NCBI RefSeq assembly: GCF_050107715.1
Contig: NZ_JBNILN010000001.1
Coordinates: 848,068 to 912,067 of the forward strand
Direction of reading: 5' to 3'
Source of the DNA: Metabacillus_B sp050107715
Lineage (GTDB): Bacteria; Bacillota; Bacilli; Bacillales; Bacillaceae
Length of the DNA stretch: 64,000 nt
Shown: piece after piece, positions 7,164 to 16,327 of the stretch
Numbering within the stretch: position 1 is the stretch's first letter
Layout of the letters: each line of letters starts with the position of its first letter
Made by a program: the position numbers and the translations under genes
The notes under the pieces: generated by a model
What the model was told of the DNA's origin: nothing
Database searches by the model: none
The model's input: the letters and a program-made list of their open reading frames with translations, nothing else

Positions 7164-8378
7164 TTAGCTTCCCTGTGACTGGGATTCGCCCAGTCGCACG
7201 TCCACGGATTTCTTTTCTCCGGAGCGGTAGTAGGTGATTGATACGGTGTCACCCGGTTTGAGTTCGTACAGCACCTTCCGCAGCTGGATGATGTCTTTGA
7301 TATCCTGGCCGTCCATTTTGGTGATGACGTCCATTTCCTTCAGTCCCGCTTTGCCGGCAGGGGAGAGGGGTTCGGCTTCAAAGACGACAACGCCGCGTGT
7401 AATGTCCTTCGGCAGCTTGAGCGTTTCCTGCTGGTGGTAGCTTGAGACTTCGTCAAGCGAGCGCATGCTTAAGCCGAGGTACGGTCTTCTGACCTCGCCG
7501 TATTTCTCCAAGTCTTCGATGACGGGCTTGGCGACATTGACCGGGATGGCGAGACCGATCCCTTCGACAGAGGATTCGGCGATTTTCATGGAATTGATGC
7601 CGATGACCTTGCCGTCGATGTTGATGAGGGCTCCGCCGCTGTTGCCCGGGTTGATGGCGGCATCCGTTTGCAGGACCTCGGAGTTCCAGTCGGGCTGGCC
7701 GTCTCCGTTTTCGTCAATTGGAATTGCGCGCTCCGTTCCGGAGATGATGCCCTGGGTGACGGAGCCGGCAAATTGCAGGCCGAGCGGATTGCCGATCGCG
7801 ATCGAGGGCTCACCGGGCTTGACCTTGTCTGAGTTGCCGAAAGGGGCGACGTTTTTAATGTTTTCGCTGCTGACCTCAAGGACGGCGAGATCGGTCAGTC
7901 TGTCGCTGCCGAGGATCTTCGCCTGGACCCGTGTGCCGTCAGACAGGCTGATTTCCACCTGTGAGGCGCCTTCAATGACGTGGTGATTGGTGACGACGAA
8001 GGCGCTGTTGCCGGCTTTTTTATAAATGACGCCAGATCCGGTTCCCGCTTCGCCGCTGCCTCCATCCTCCTCCCAGAAGCCTGACTGCTGGATGTTGATG
8101 ACGCCGACGACAGAGCTCGAGACCTTGCTGACGATGTTCGTGATGTCGGAGCTGACGTCAACGGAGACTTGCTTTTCCGGTCCTGCCGGTTCGGCTGCGC
8201 CGCCGTTTTCCGTATCCGGTTCAAACCGTCCGTTTACAAAATCATTGACCGCCGGTGCGCCGAAAAGGACGAGAAGCCCTCCGAGAACGGCTCCGGTTAT
8301 GCCTGCTAAAAACCATCCGCCGCGGTTGCCTTTTTGCCTGCGTGGCGGCTCCTGATAATCCTGATCATAATACCCCAC
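7164..8378 (-). CDS. htrC: Membrane-anchored HtrA-family serine protease
   Basis: This 404-residue trypsin-like quality-control protease degrades misfolded exported proteins at the outer face of the membrane. A cytoplasmic Gln/Arg-rich head is followed by one membrane segment (about 21-40) and a linker. The protease domain has triad candidates H133 (VTNHHVIEG), D163 (LTDLAVLE) and S247 (NPGNSGGAL). A PDZ domain follows (about 300-395, with PLSPAGKAGLKEMDVI). Start is GTG 8378 with AAGGAG nine bases upstream. It is last in the wal gene block, the position of B. subtilis htrC (yyxA). Confidence 0.92.
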   Translation of the reverse strand: MGYYDQDYQEPPRRQKGNRGGWFLAGITGAVLGGLLVLFGAPAVNDFVNGRFEPDTENGGAAEPAGPEKQVSVDVSSDITNIVSKVSSSVVGVINIQQSGFWEEDGGSGEAGTGSGVIYKKAGNSAFVVTNHHVIEGASQVEISLSDGTRVQAKILGSDRLTDLAVLEVSSENIKNVAPFGNSDKVKPGEPSIAIGNPLGLQFAGSVTQGIISGTERAIPIDENGDGQPDWNSEVLQTDAAINPGNSGGALINIDGKVIGINSMKIAESSVEGIGLAIPVNVAKPVIEDLEKYGEVRRPYLGLSMRSLDEVSSYHQQETLKLPKDITRGVVVFEAEPLSPAGKAGLKEMDVITKMDGQDIKDIIQLRKVLYELKPGDTVSITYYRSGEKKSVDVRLGESQSQGS

Positions 8379-8448
8379 TGTTTCCAGCTCCTTCTTTTCG
8401 TATCCTGCTATTGCTTAGTATACTCAAGGAGGGGCGAAAAAATAATCG

Positions 8449-9243
8449 CTATACGGCCGTTAGCGGGGTGGGCTGTCTTGGATCGGTGTCATACAGGCTG
8501 ATCTGTTCTCCTAACACAAAGCCCTTGCTCTCGAGTGTCTGCTGAACGGACATTCTGGCCAGGTCCTTCATGTTGTTGTCCTGGCTGAGGTGGGCAAGGT
8601 AAATGCGGGAGGTGTGGTCGCCGATTACGTCCGACATAGCGAGGGCTGCATCTTCATTGGACACGTGGCCGACGTCTGAGAGAATCCGGCGCTTGATGCT
8701 CCACGGATAGTGGCCCATCTGCAGCATGCTCACGTCATGGTTGCTTTCGAAGACGAAGGCATTCGCATCCTTGATCATGCCCTTCATGCGGTCGCTCACA
8801 TAGCCGGTATCGGTGATGAGGGCAAGCTTCCGGCCGCCGTGGTGGAACACATAAAACATCGGCTCTGCTGCATCGTGGGAAACGCCGAAGGACTGGATGT
8901 CCAGCCCTCCGAAGGTTTTCACTGTGTCGGTTTCAAAGTGGTATTTCTGCTCGGACGGTACGTCGCCGATCAGCTTGTTCATCGCTTCCCACGTCTTGGC
9001 ATTCGCGTAAACCGGCACCTTGTGCTTTCTTGCCGCGACGCCGAGCCCTTTAATATGGTCGCTGTGCTCGTGGGTGATAAAAATGCCGCTTAAGTCGTCC
9101 ATGCTTTTGCCGATCTGGCCCATGAGCAGTCCGAGCTGCTTGTTGCTCAGTCCTGCGTCCACCAAAAAGGATTGGCCGTCCGCTTCTATATAAATCGCGT
9201 TCCCCGTACTCCCGCTCGCAAGTACGCTAAATTGCAAGCTCAT
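8449..9243 (-). CDS. walJ: WalJ (YycJ) metallo-beta-lactamase-fold hydrolase
   Basis: This 264-residue protein has the MBL fold and matches B. subtilis YycJ almost throughout. Zinc ligands are visible in THEHSDH (H58, H60, D62, H63). Family members have 5'-3' exonuclease activity and have been linked to DNA repair and to coordination of wall metabolism with replication. I take ATG 9243 because a GTG at 9255 would overlap the GGAG ribosome site. It follows walI by 17 bases in the wal operon. Confidence 0.92.
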   Translation of the reverse strand: MSLQFSVLASGSTGNAIYIEADGQSFLVDAGLSNKQLGLLMGQIGKSMDDLSGIFITHEHSDHIKGLGVAARKHKVPVYANAKTWEAMNKLIGDVPSEQKYHFETDTVKTFGGLDIQSFGVSHDAAEPMFYVFHHGGRKLALITDTGYVSDRMKGMIKDANAFVFESNHDVSMLQMGHYPWSIKRRILSDVGHVSNEDAALAMSDVIGDHTSRIYLAHLSQDNNMKDLARMSVQQTLESKGFVLGEQISLYDTDPRQPTPLTAV

Positions 9244-9260
9244 ATCTTTGTTCACTCCGT

Positions 9261-10055
9261 TTATTCTTGATTCGGTCTGACGATCTGCCCGTCAAACGCG
9301 TTGACAAAATAATCTTCCTTGTCGTTGATTTCAATGTACCAGTATGGCTGAAGCGATTGCTCGCTGAATTCCTGCTCGGTGTAATAGCCCAGATCGATTT
9401 TCGTGATGCTGCTCTTCGGCTTCAGATCGTTCTCGCTGTAAAGCTGGGAAACGGCTTTTGTGGCAGAAAGTGTGTCCTGCTGCTGCTCTTCGGCCGTTGC
9501 CTCGACATACGTTTGCTCATAGTTGATGATTTCGCTCTGATCGTTCAGATGCAGCTTAATGACGCCAATCGGCTGCTTCGTCAATTTCTGATAGAGGGTT
9601 TTGCCGTCCACCTGCTGAAGATAGGTGATCATACCCTTTTCCTCATCAAACGACCAGTATACATACTGATCTCCGAAAAGGAGCTTGGCGGAGACGAGCT
9701 CATCGGCTTTCTGAATGTCCTCTTTTTTCACTGGAATCGGGCTTTTCAGCTCCATCTGCAGCACAGGCTCCGGTTTTTTTTCGCTCAGGTCAAAGACCGG
9801 CTCCTGTTCTTTGAGCGCTGCAGCCTCTTCAGGCGTAAACAGGTGGCGCTTGACGGAAAGCAGGTCCACCTTTGAAACATCGGCGGGGAGAGGAGGATAG
9901 GTGATTTCCTCTGCCGACAGCTGGTCCTGGATGGATTCCACCTGAATGGAGTCGTATTCGCTCGTGACGACTTTTTGTGAATACTGCCAGGCGAGGAAGA
10001 GATCCAGAACTAGAAAAGCGAAAATAAAGATGGTTTTCGTTTTACTCCAATCCAT
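9261..10055 (-). CDS. walI: WalI (YycI), membrane regulator of WalK
   Basis: WalI forms a membrane complex with WalH and WalK that restrains the kinase. The 264-residue product has one N-terminal membrane helix (about 8-24, TKTIFIFAFLVLDLFLAW) and an extracytoplasmic two-domain region, with YWYIEINDKEDYFVNAFDG near the end. ATG 10055 is chosen because GGAGGAGG lies just upstream and the family starts with MDWSKTKTIFI. It overlaps the end of walH by 14 bases. Confidence 0.92.
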   Translation of the reverse strand: MDWSKTKTIFIFAFLVLDLFLAWQYSQKVVTSEYDSIQVESIQDQLSAEEITYPPLPADVSKVDLLSVKRHLFTPEEAAALKEQEPVFDLSEKKPEPVLQMELKSPIPVKKEDIQKADELVSAKLLFGDQYVYWSFDEEKGMITYLQQVDGKTLYQKLTKQPIGVIKLHLNDQSEIINYEQTYVEATAEEQQQDTLSATKAVSQLYSENDLKPKSSITKIDLGYYTEQEFSEQSLQPYWYIEINDKEDYFVNAFDGQIVRPNQE

Positions 10056-11394
10056 CCTGGCTGCCTCCTCCGACAATGCTTGGGTCTTTAATAAGATGAT
10101 ACGTGCCGGACTTCGTCTCCGCATACCAGGCCGGGTTCACCACGACGTTCTGATCCTCTGAAAAACGGGACAGCTCATAAGCCGGAAAAACGCGCACGAC
10201 GTTGCCGATGCTTAATTCGCCTGTGCTTTTCTTCAGCATATCCAGGACCTGCTGACCGTTCTCAATCGCTACTTTTTCTCCATTTGAAGGCGTTTTGAGA
10301 CCGAACGTCGGATGCACGTAGCGGATGATGTCGTTTTTCCCCCAAAGCTGAACAATCTGGGTGTTTACAAACGGCGGCTCATAGCTCGCAAAGACCGGGA
10401 GCCCGTTTTGGACCATGCGAAGCGAGACTTCATTGTTGTCGTTATGGCTGAAAAAGACGTATTTGTCTGTCCAGCCTCCATGGGAATTCAAGTATTCTAC
10501 GCTCTGCTCCATCGCCTTTGAGAGGTTCGGTGCCGAAGCGGCATTTCGTTTCACATTCGTATCGGTATAGGAGAAGCTCATCTGCCGCTGATCGGACTGG
10601 ACGACCATCATTCGCGATCCATCCGTATAGATGCTTTTTGATATATCCGTGCCGCTTGTGACATAGGAAGGATTGTTGAACAGCGCTTCCTTGAACTCCT
10701 CCCCGGTGTACCGTTCTGTAGAATACGAATACCGGTAATACACCGGCTTTTCTTGCGGCAGCATCAGGATCGTATCCTTATTGGCCCTCGCGTCAAAATA
10801 GCGCGGATACTCGTTTTGCGGATCGCTGAAGTACTTGCCCGCAAGCTGGAAGATGACGTCATGCTTCACTTTTACTTCCATCACCGTGTTTTTATTTGTG
10901 GAGATGAAGTACACCTTAGCGGTTTTCACTCCGGTTATCGGCATGATGACACGGTCAAAGGAATGTCCATCCGCTTCCTTGCTGTTCCAGTTCAAAATTG
11001 ACTGGAACGTTTTAGCAGGGACTGCCTGGCTGAATACGAGCTCAATTTTCTTCTGGCCGTCCAGTCCATGGATGAACGCCAGGAGCTTTTCCCGGTCATA
11101 GGCTTTCGAGATGTTCTTCGTTTCCCCTAAATTCCAGTCCGCCATCGATGTCCAGATCGGGTCAATCCGGGAATCGGCCCCGTAATGGTTCTTCCCTTCA
11201 TGGTAAAACACTTGCTGCGGTTTGACCACTTCGCTGATTTCCCGTTTTTCGTTTGTCAGCGGCTGGTTCTCAAGGTATCTCATGTTTTCAATCGGGTCCA
11301 GTGTGGGCTGGAACGTCCAGATGCTCCACGTGAAAAAGAGACTGACTATGATTAAAAAGGCTAGCACAAGGGTTTTTACTGTTTCCCGCTTCAT
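10042..11394 (-). CDS. walH: WalH (YycH), membrane regulator of WalK
   Basis: This 450-residue extracytoplasmic protein is anchored by one N-terminal helix (about 6-25, VKTLVLAFLIIVSLFFTWSIW). With WalI it controls WalK activity through membrane-helix contacts. ATG 11394 overlaps the walK stop (ATGA), indicating translational coupling; an in-frame TTG at 11400 is an alternative start. The long outer region is characteristic of YycH and has no enzymatic motif. Confidence 0.9.
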   Translation of the reverse strand: MKRETVKTLVLAFLIIVSLFFTWSIWTFQPTLDPIENMRYLENQPLTNEKREISEVVKPQQVFYHEGKNHYGADSRIDPIWTSMADWNLGETKNISKAYDREKLLAFIHGLDGQKKIELVFSQAVPAKTFQSILNWNSKEADGHSFDRVIMPITGVKTAKVYFISTNKNTVMEVKVKHDVIFQLAGKYFSDPQNEYPRYFDARANKDTILMLPQEKPVYYRYSYSTERYTGEEFKEALFNNPSYVTSGTDISKSIYTDGSRMMVVQSDQRQMSFSYTDTNVKRNAASAPNLSKAMEQSVEYLNSHGGWTDKYVFFSHNDNNEVSLRMVQNGLPVFASYEPPFVNTQIVQLWGKNDIIRYVHPTFGLKTPSNGEKVAIENGQQVLDMLKKSTGELSIGNVVRVFPAYELSRFSEDQNVVVNPAWYAETKSGTYHLIKDPSIVGGGSQDGLE

Positions 11395-13223
11395 TCCCAA
11401 TCATCCTCTTGATCCGGATTGTACGGGAGTGTGAAAAACACGGTCGTCCCCCGTCCTTCCTTACTTTCTGCCCAAATTTCTCCGGAGTGCGCCTGAACCA
11501 TTTCCCGTGCGATCGCAAGCCCGAGGCCGGTACCGCCAAGCTTCCTTGTTCTCGCTTTGTCGACCCGGTAAAAGCGCTCGAAAATCTTTTTCACGCTGTC
11601 CTTTGGAATGCCGACGCCTTCGTCCTTCACGCTGATCAGAAGCTCCTCTTCCTCCACTTGGATTTCAAAGGTAATTGTTCCGCCTTCCGGAGAGTATTTC
11701 ATCGCATTGGAGATAATGTTGTCCAATACCTGGGTGATTTTATCGGTGTCGATATCGACATAAAGATCCGTAGTTGGGATCCGCCGCTTAAATTTGATGT
11801 TTTTCGATTTTGTCATTTCAAAACGGTCGATGACTTTGTTCATAAAGACCGTAAAATTGATCCAGTCCGGCTTAATCCGGTAATCACGGCTGTCCATTTT
11901 CGAGAGCTGCAGGAGATCGTTGACCAGTCGGATCATCCGCTCTGTTTCAGTTTGGGTAACATTCAGAAACTGCGGGGCGATGTCCTTGTCTTCCCACGCT
12001 CCTTCTACTAATGCATCCAGGTAGCTCCGCATCGTCGTGAGCGGGGTGCGAAGCTCATGGGAGACGTTCGCCACGAATTCTCTGCGCTCTTCATCGATTT
12101 TTTCCTGCTCAGTCACGTCGTAAATAATCGCGATTAGCCCTTCGATAAAGCCGCCATGCTCCTTCACAATGACAGAAAAATTGATTCGCAGAATAAGAGG
12201 CTTGTCATCTGAGCTGAAATCAAGCAGAAGAGGCTCCTGCGATTCGATCAGCTGGTCAAATTGAACTTCTTCCTCGATATCAAGCAGGGACGTGATTTTC
12301 ATAGAAAGGGCTGTTTCACGTGAAACGTTCAGCAGCTGGGCCGCCGGATCATTTACGAGAATGATTTCCCCTTTCCGGTTCGTCGCAATGACCCCGTCCG
12401 TCATGTTCGCGATGACAGATGCGAGCTTTTTGCGCTCTCCTTCTGTTTGGGAATGGGCTTCCTCCAGCTCCTCCGTCAGATGATTAAAGCTTAATGCAAG
12501 CTGGCCGATCTCATCGTTTCCATAAATCCGCACCTTGCGCAAAAAGTTGCCCTTTGCAAGCTCTAAAGCCTGCTTTCTCATATCCGACAGCGGCCTTGTA
12601 ATCGTCCGTGCCAGAAAGATTCCGACGAAAGCTGTAAAGAACAAGGAGATGCCTGTGCCCGTTGCCAAAATGTTATTGATATTTCGCATTTGTGTGAAAA
12701 TTTCTTCCATCGAGGCTTCTAGATAAACGACTCCGACCGTTTCCCCGGATTCATTTTTTATAGGGGTGGCGGAAACGCGGATCCGCTTTTGGGATTCCCG
12801 GTCGAACAGGATTTGCGGAGGATTATCATCGACGATAAGCGCCCGCTTGATCATGTTGTCAGTTACTTTTTTCCCGACGATGGAGAGGTTGGCTGTATCG
12901 GAGGTAGCAAGCACTCTCATGCTCGTATCGATGACACGGACCTCTTGAATGTCCCCTTGAGAATAATCGTTCAGTACGCCGTTAATGTCCTCCTCGAGCG
13001 AATCGGGATCTTCTTTCGGACGTTTTTTTGCAAATTCGATTCCGAGGCTGTAATTGAGCAGGTTGATCTGCTTGTTGATGGAGCTGTTAAAGTTTGCTGT
13101 CAGCGATTCTTCCAGCTGCTTGACAAAGTACACCCCGATAATTTGCATCGCCAAAACGATCAGCAACACAAAGATCAGGGCAAATTTAAAATGGATGGAG
13201 CGGAAAAACCCAATTTTATTCAT
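11391..13223 (-). CDS. walK: Essential sensor histidine kinase WalK (YycG)
   Basis: WalK senses cell-wall status and phosphorylates WalR. The 610-residue protein shows membrane helix 1 (about 14-34), an extracellular Cache-like sensor domain, helix 2 (about 185-205), HAMP (about 206-260), a PAS domain (about 265-370), HisKA with the phospho-acceptor H389 in FVANVSHELRTPLT, and a HATPase domain with N, G1 and G2 boxes (NAMKYS, DEGVGIP, GLGLAI). It starts five bases after walR ends. A parS site is embedded in the codons for residues 299-304. Confidence 0.96.
   Translation of the reverse strand: MNKIGFFRSIHFKFALIFVLLIVLAMQIIGVYFVKQLEESLTANFNSSINKQINLLNYSLGIEFAKKRPKEDPDSLEEDINGVLNDYSQGDIQEVRVIDTSMRVLATSDTANLSIVGKKVTDNMIKRALIVDDNPPQILFDRESQKRIRVSATPIKNESGETVGVVYLEASMEEIFTQMRNINNILATGTGISLFFTAFVGIFLARTITRPLSDMRKQALELAKGNFLRKVRIYGNDEIGQLALSFNHLTEELEEAHSQTEGERKKLASVIANMTDGVIATNRKGEIILVNDPAAQLLNVSRETALSMKITSLLDIEEEVQFDQLIESQEPLLLDFSSDDKPLILRINFSVIVKEHGGFIEGLIAIIYDVTEQEKIDEERREFVANVSHELRTPLTTMRSYLDALVEGAWEDKDIAPQFLNVTQTETERMIRLVNDLLQLSKMDSRDYRIKPDWINFTVFMNKVIDRFEMTKSKNIKFKRRIPTTDLYVDIDTDKITQVLDNIISNAMKYSPEGGTITFEIQVEEEELLISVKDEGVGIPKDSVKKIFERFYRVDKARTRKLGGTGLGLAIAREMVQAHSGEIWAESKEGRGTTVFFTLPYNPDQEDDWE
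12312..12327. promoter_or_regulatory. parS chromosome-partition site inside walK
   Basis: TGTTTCACGTGAAACG matches the 16-base parS consensus TGTTNCACGTGAAACA at all but the last position. It lies in the PAS-coding part of walK, about 27 kb from parB and 37 kb from dnaA. ParB (Spo0J) is expected to load here and spread. Confidence 0.85.
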
Positions 13224-13228
13224 TCCAG

Positions 13229-13942
13229 TTACTCCTGTTCAGGATTACGCAAATAATACCCCACGCCTCTTCTTGTTACGATCCAGTTCGGGTGGCTTGG
13301 GTTGTCTTCTATTTTTTCACGAAGGCGGCGCACAGTGACATCCACCGTCCGGACATCGCCGAAATAATCATAGCCCCACACCGTCTGCAGCAAATGCTCG
13401 CGCGTCATAACCTGGCCGATATGCTTCGCCAAATAATGAAGCAGCTCGAACTCGCGGTGGGTCAGCTCAATCGTTTCTCCGCGCTTTGCGACGACATACG
13501 CATCCGGGTGGATGACAAGGGAGCCGACGGAAATTTCATTCGTATCTCCTGCAGGCTCCTCCGCTGTACCGGCTGTCTGCTGCCTGCGGAGATTCGCTTT
13601 CACTCTCGCCAGAAGCTCGCGGGTGCTGAACGGTTTTGTGACATAATCATCCGCACCAAGCTCAAGGCCAAGCACCTTATCAATCTCCGAATCCTTCGCG
13701 GTCAGCATGATGATCGGCATGTCATATTTCTTCCGCACCTCGCGGCATACTTCCATTCCGTCCCTGCTCGGAAGCATGATATCAAGAAGGATCAAGTCCG
13801 GCTGAAACTCCTCCACCTGCTGGATCGCATCGTTGCCGTCATAGGCGCAGTGCACCTCGTAGCCTTCTTTCTTTAAATTAAACTCTAATATATCGGCAAT
13901 CGGTTTTTCATCGTCTACGACTAGTATTCTTCTGCTATCCAT
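13229..13942 (-). CDS. walR: Response regulator WalR (YycF)
   Basis: WalR is the essential OmpR/PhoB-type regulator of autolysins and wall genes. The 237-residue protein has a receiver domain with the acidic pocket D10/D11, phospho-acceptor D54 (ILLDIMLP) and K103-region TKPF. A C-terminal winged helix follows (about 130-233; TVDVTVRRLREKIE). It heads the operon walR-K-H-I-J-htrC. A TATAAT hexamer at 14016-14021 upstream has no good -35 partner. Confidence 0.96.
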   Translation of the reverse strand: MDSRRILVVDDEKPIADILEFNLKKEGYEVHCAYDGNDAIQQVEEFQPDLILLDIMLPSRDGMEVCREVRKKYDMPIIMLTAKDSEIDKVLGLELGADDYVTKPFSTRELLARVKANLRRQQTAGTAEEPAGDTNEISVGSLVIHPDAYVVAKRGETIELTHREFELLHYLAKHIGQVMTREHLLQTVWGYDYFGDVRTVDVTVRRLREKIEDNPSHPNWIVTRRGVGYYLRNPEQE

Positions 13943-14059
13943 TCATTATCGCCCCTTTTGGCCAAGGTTTCGCATATATATGAAGCGTTCATTTTTTATA
14001 GCTCTAAACAGACTAATTATACCGATAGTATGTCCTTTTTTCCACCATCTGAAGGGAAT

Positions 14060-14121
14060 AAAAAAGAAGCTGACCTGATTTAATGCCTTTGTTTTCCATC
14101 CAGACACCTTTAGGTCAGCTT
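14060..14121 (-). terminator. Terminator of the M23 peptidase gene
   Basis: On the minus strand AAGCTGACCT and AGGTCAGCTT pair across a 35-base loop and are followed by CTTTTTTATT. The hairpin starts six bases past the peptidase stop and separates it from the wal operon. Confidence 0.7.
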
Positions 14122-14126
14122 TCCCG

Positions 14127-15548
14127 TTATGGATTTACGTAATTCAGAGGATCTTCGAGATTGCCGTTTTTATAAACCTCGAAATGGAGATGCATGCCGG
14201 TTGAGCGGCCGGTGTTGCCCATGACCCCGATTTTGCTGCCCTTCTGAACCGTCTCCCCTTCGGAGATAGAGATCGAATCGAGGTGAGCATAAATGGTTTT
14301 CATCCCATTCTGGTGATCAATCTCAATTTTATTTCCGTACGCCCCGCTGTTTCCGGCAAAAACGATTTTTCCGTTGTCGGCCGCTTTAATGGTCCGGTCC
14401 TGCACACCGGCAATATCAATTCCTTTATGCTTTCTTCCCCAGCGTACACCCTGCTTGCTCGTTATCGTACCGCCGACGGCAGGCCAGCTTAGGGTGCCTT
14501 CGCCTTTGGAGATTTCTTTCGTTCCGACTTCAATCACCTTCGTTACTGGCTCTTTGCGCACTTCATCCTTGACCGTTTCCCTCGTGATTGTTTCCCCGTT
14601 CACCTTCGTGTAAACATATTCCAGGAGGGCTTCTCCACCCGTACCGGCCTGCGTCACTTTTTCCTCGCCTTTAGGGAGGTCCGGGTTGTCCTTCCGCTCC
14701 TCGCTGTAGGGAATGTCTTCGACTTTTGAGGACTCTTCCTTAACAGTCACTTCTGTAAACGGCTTGCGGACCTTCACCTTAAGCTTATCCTCCGGCTTAA
14801 TCGAAGAGCGGGGGTCCATGCCGCCGTTAAGCTCCAGCAGCTCATCCGTTGAAAGCTTGAACTCCCGGGCAATGGTCTCGAGCGTATCGCCCTCTTTAAC
14901 GTGATACTCAGACTCTTCCATTGTTCCTTTTTTCAAGGCTTCAAACCCTTCGTCTTTCTTTTGCACGATGTCCGGATCCACTTTTTGTTCTTTGATTTCA
15001 GGCTGAACGGAGTACGAAAGCTCCGTAATCCGGGATTCTCCTTCTTTTATCGGCTCAAATGGCTTCCCGGTCTTTTGATGCTCTTCATAAGCTGTAAGAA
15101 GATCCTCCGGAACCATCTCATGAAGATAATCCCTCAGCATTTCCTCCGCCTCTTCCTTTGAGGCAAACGAAGCAGCCGTCTGGTCCCCAAACGTGATGGA
15201 GTAAACCTTTGCAGCTACATCAAGCTCTGACACCAGCCTCTCTTTGGCAGCATCATTATCTGCAATCGGACGGAACATCTGCTCCGGCACAATGTCGATA
15301 TCCTCAACCGTCAAATTCAGCTTTTTGCCGGCATACCGGCTTCCGTCACGCTCCACCACCTGCTCCCCGGCTTCCTTTAAAACGACTTGGTTATCAATGG
15401 TCCCAAGCTTTTCCCCATCTATGTATAAATGATAAACGGTCGAAATTTGATCCTCTGCTGACGCCGTCTGTGATCCGAGCATGAAAACCGAAGCCATCAC
15501 CCCGCATGCAAGCGTATACTTATATTTCAATCTATATGATTCGTTCAT
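14127..15548 (-). CDS. Secreted LysM-G5-M23 peptidoglycan endopeptidase
   Basis: This 473-residue protein is predicted to be exported and to cut peptidoglycan cross-bridges. A signal peptide ends near residue 31 (SQTASA). A YycH-independent N-terminal region is followed by a LysM domain (YHVKEGDTLETIAREF...). A G5-type domain comes next (GGEALLEYVYTKVNGETI). The last part is an M23 (LytM) domain with zinc ligand candidates H374 and D378 (HKGIDIA) and the HLHFE motif at 453-457. ATG 15548 is chosen for its GGGGGAATTGAC site and signal peptide. It sits between purA and walR as in other Bacillus genomes. Wall hydrolases are common WalR targets, but I see no convincing WalR box. Confidence 0.9.
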   Translation of the reverse strand: MNESYRLKYKYTLACGVMASVFMLGSQTASAEDQISTVYHLYIDGEKLGTIDNQVVLKEAGEQVVERDGSRYAGKKLNLTVEDIDIVPEQMFRPIADNDAAKERLVSELDVAAKVYSITFGDQTAASFASKEEAEEMLRDYLHEMVPEDLLTAYEEHQKTGKPFEPIKEGESRITELSYSVQPEIKEQKVDPDIVQKKDEGFEALKKGTMEESEYHVKEGDTLETIAREFKLSTDELLELNGGMDPRSSIKPEDKLKVKVRKPFTEVTVKEESSKVEDIPYSEERKDNPDLPKGEEKVTQAGTGGEALLEYVYTKVNGETITRETVKDEVRKEPVTKVIEVGTKEISKGEGTLSWPAVGGTITSKQGVRWGRKHKGIDIAGVQDRTIKAADNGKIVFAGNSGAYGNKIEIDHQNGMKTIYAHLDSISISEGETVQKGSKIGVMGNTGRSTGMHLHFEVYKNGNLEDPLNYVNP

Positions 15549-15733
15549 TGTCAATTCCCCCTGAAAACGGTTCATCCAAACTGTCGCCAAAAAGGCACCC
15601 GTCAAAGATAGCACAGACCTCTCACGCCTCGCCCAATTTACTTCCAATTGTCATCGGATTGTAGTCATTTTGTTATAAAAAGGGGAACTGCTGTAACAAT
15701 CCGGGAATTATTTAACAGGTTTGGTAAGAGCTC

Positions 15734-15747
15734 TTTTCCCGGGAAAT
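15734..15747. promoter_or_regulatory. Noc-box-like palindrome
   Basis: TTTTCCCGGGAAAT matches the Noc binding consensus ATTTCCCGGGAAAT at 13 of 14 positions. It lies between the M23 gene and tRNA-Phe. Noc sites scattered over the chromosome prevent division over the nucleoid. Function here is inferred from the match only. Confidence 0.5.
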
Positions 15748-15794
15748 GTGAACAAAGTAAAAAAGACACATTCCACCGGGAACATGTCTTTGGA

Positions 15795-15867
15795 TGGCTT
15801 GGGACGGAATCGAACCGCCGACACATGGATTTTCAGTCCATTGCTCTACCGACTGAGCTACCAAGCC
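15795..15867 (-). tRNA. trnF: tRNA-Phe (GAA)
   Basis: The 73 bases fold with acceptor GGCTTGG/CCAAGCC, a D-arm GCTCAGTCGGTAGAGC, the anticodon loop CTGAAAA and a T-arm GGTTCGATTCC. The CCA end is not encoded (TCCA follows). It is the last of four clustered tRNA genes. Confidence 0.95.
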
Positions 15868-15966
15868 ATTATAAAATTTTCGTCAGAGCCTATGGTTATC
15901 ACTTGCACACTCTCGCTTATTGAAACCCTCTTACGTTTTAATTAATCTATGTATAAAGAACTAAAA

Positions 15967-16043
15967 TGGCGGTCCGGACGGGACTCGAACCCGCGACCTC
16001 CTGCGTGACAGGCAGGCATTCTAACCAACTGAACTACCGGACC
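15967..16043 (-). tRNA. tRNA-Asp (GTC)
   Basis: The 77 bases include an encoded CCA. The acceptor is GGTCCGG/CCGGACC with discriminator G, the anticodon loop CTGTCAC and the T-loop GGTTCGAGTCC. Confidence 0.95.
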
Positions 16044-16058
16044 AGGAACGATGTAAAA

Positions 16059-16133
16059 TGGTGACCCGTACGGGATTCGAACCCGTGTTACCGCCGTGAA
16101 AGGGCGGTGTCTTAACCGCTTGACCAACGGGCC
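16059..16133 (-). tRNA. tRNA-Glu (TTC)
   Basis: The 75 bases include an encoded CCA. The acceptor is GGCCCGT/ACGGGTC with one G-U pair, and the anticodon loop is CTTTCAC. It matches the B. subtilis tRNA-Glu arrangement. Confidence 0.95.
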
Positions 16134-16145
16134 AATCTTTAAAGA

Positions 16146-16218
16146 TGAGCCATGAAGGACTCGAACCTTCGACCCTCTGATTAAAAGTCAGATGCTCTAC
16201 CGACTGAGCTAATGGCTC
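16146..16218 (-). tRNA. tRNA-Lys (TTT)
   Basis: The 73 bases have acceptor GAGCCAT/ATGGCTC, anticodon loop CTTTTAA and T-loop GGTTCGAGTCC. CCA is not encoded. Its 5' half is duplicated 135 bases upstream. Confidence 0.95.
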
Positions 16219-16327
16219 CTTGTTTTACCTACACCCAGAGCATGTAAGACGCCCAAATCTCAGAAAGCTTATTCAAGCAGCAGCTCCATTTGGGCGCTGA
16301 TGTTTTGCTTCGAAGATCACTCGATCG

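Noticed and set aside
11409..12011. Open frame of 200 codons on the plus strand across walK
   Set aside because: It is antisense to the essential walK gene, has no recognisable domain, and mirrors walK codon structure.
15549..15733. WalR box before the M23 hydrolase gene
   Set aside because: TGTTAAATA and TGTTACA occur, but not at the 5-base spacing of the WalR consensus direct repeat.
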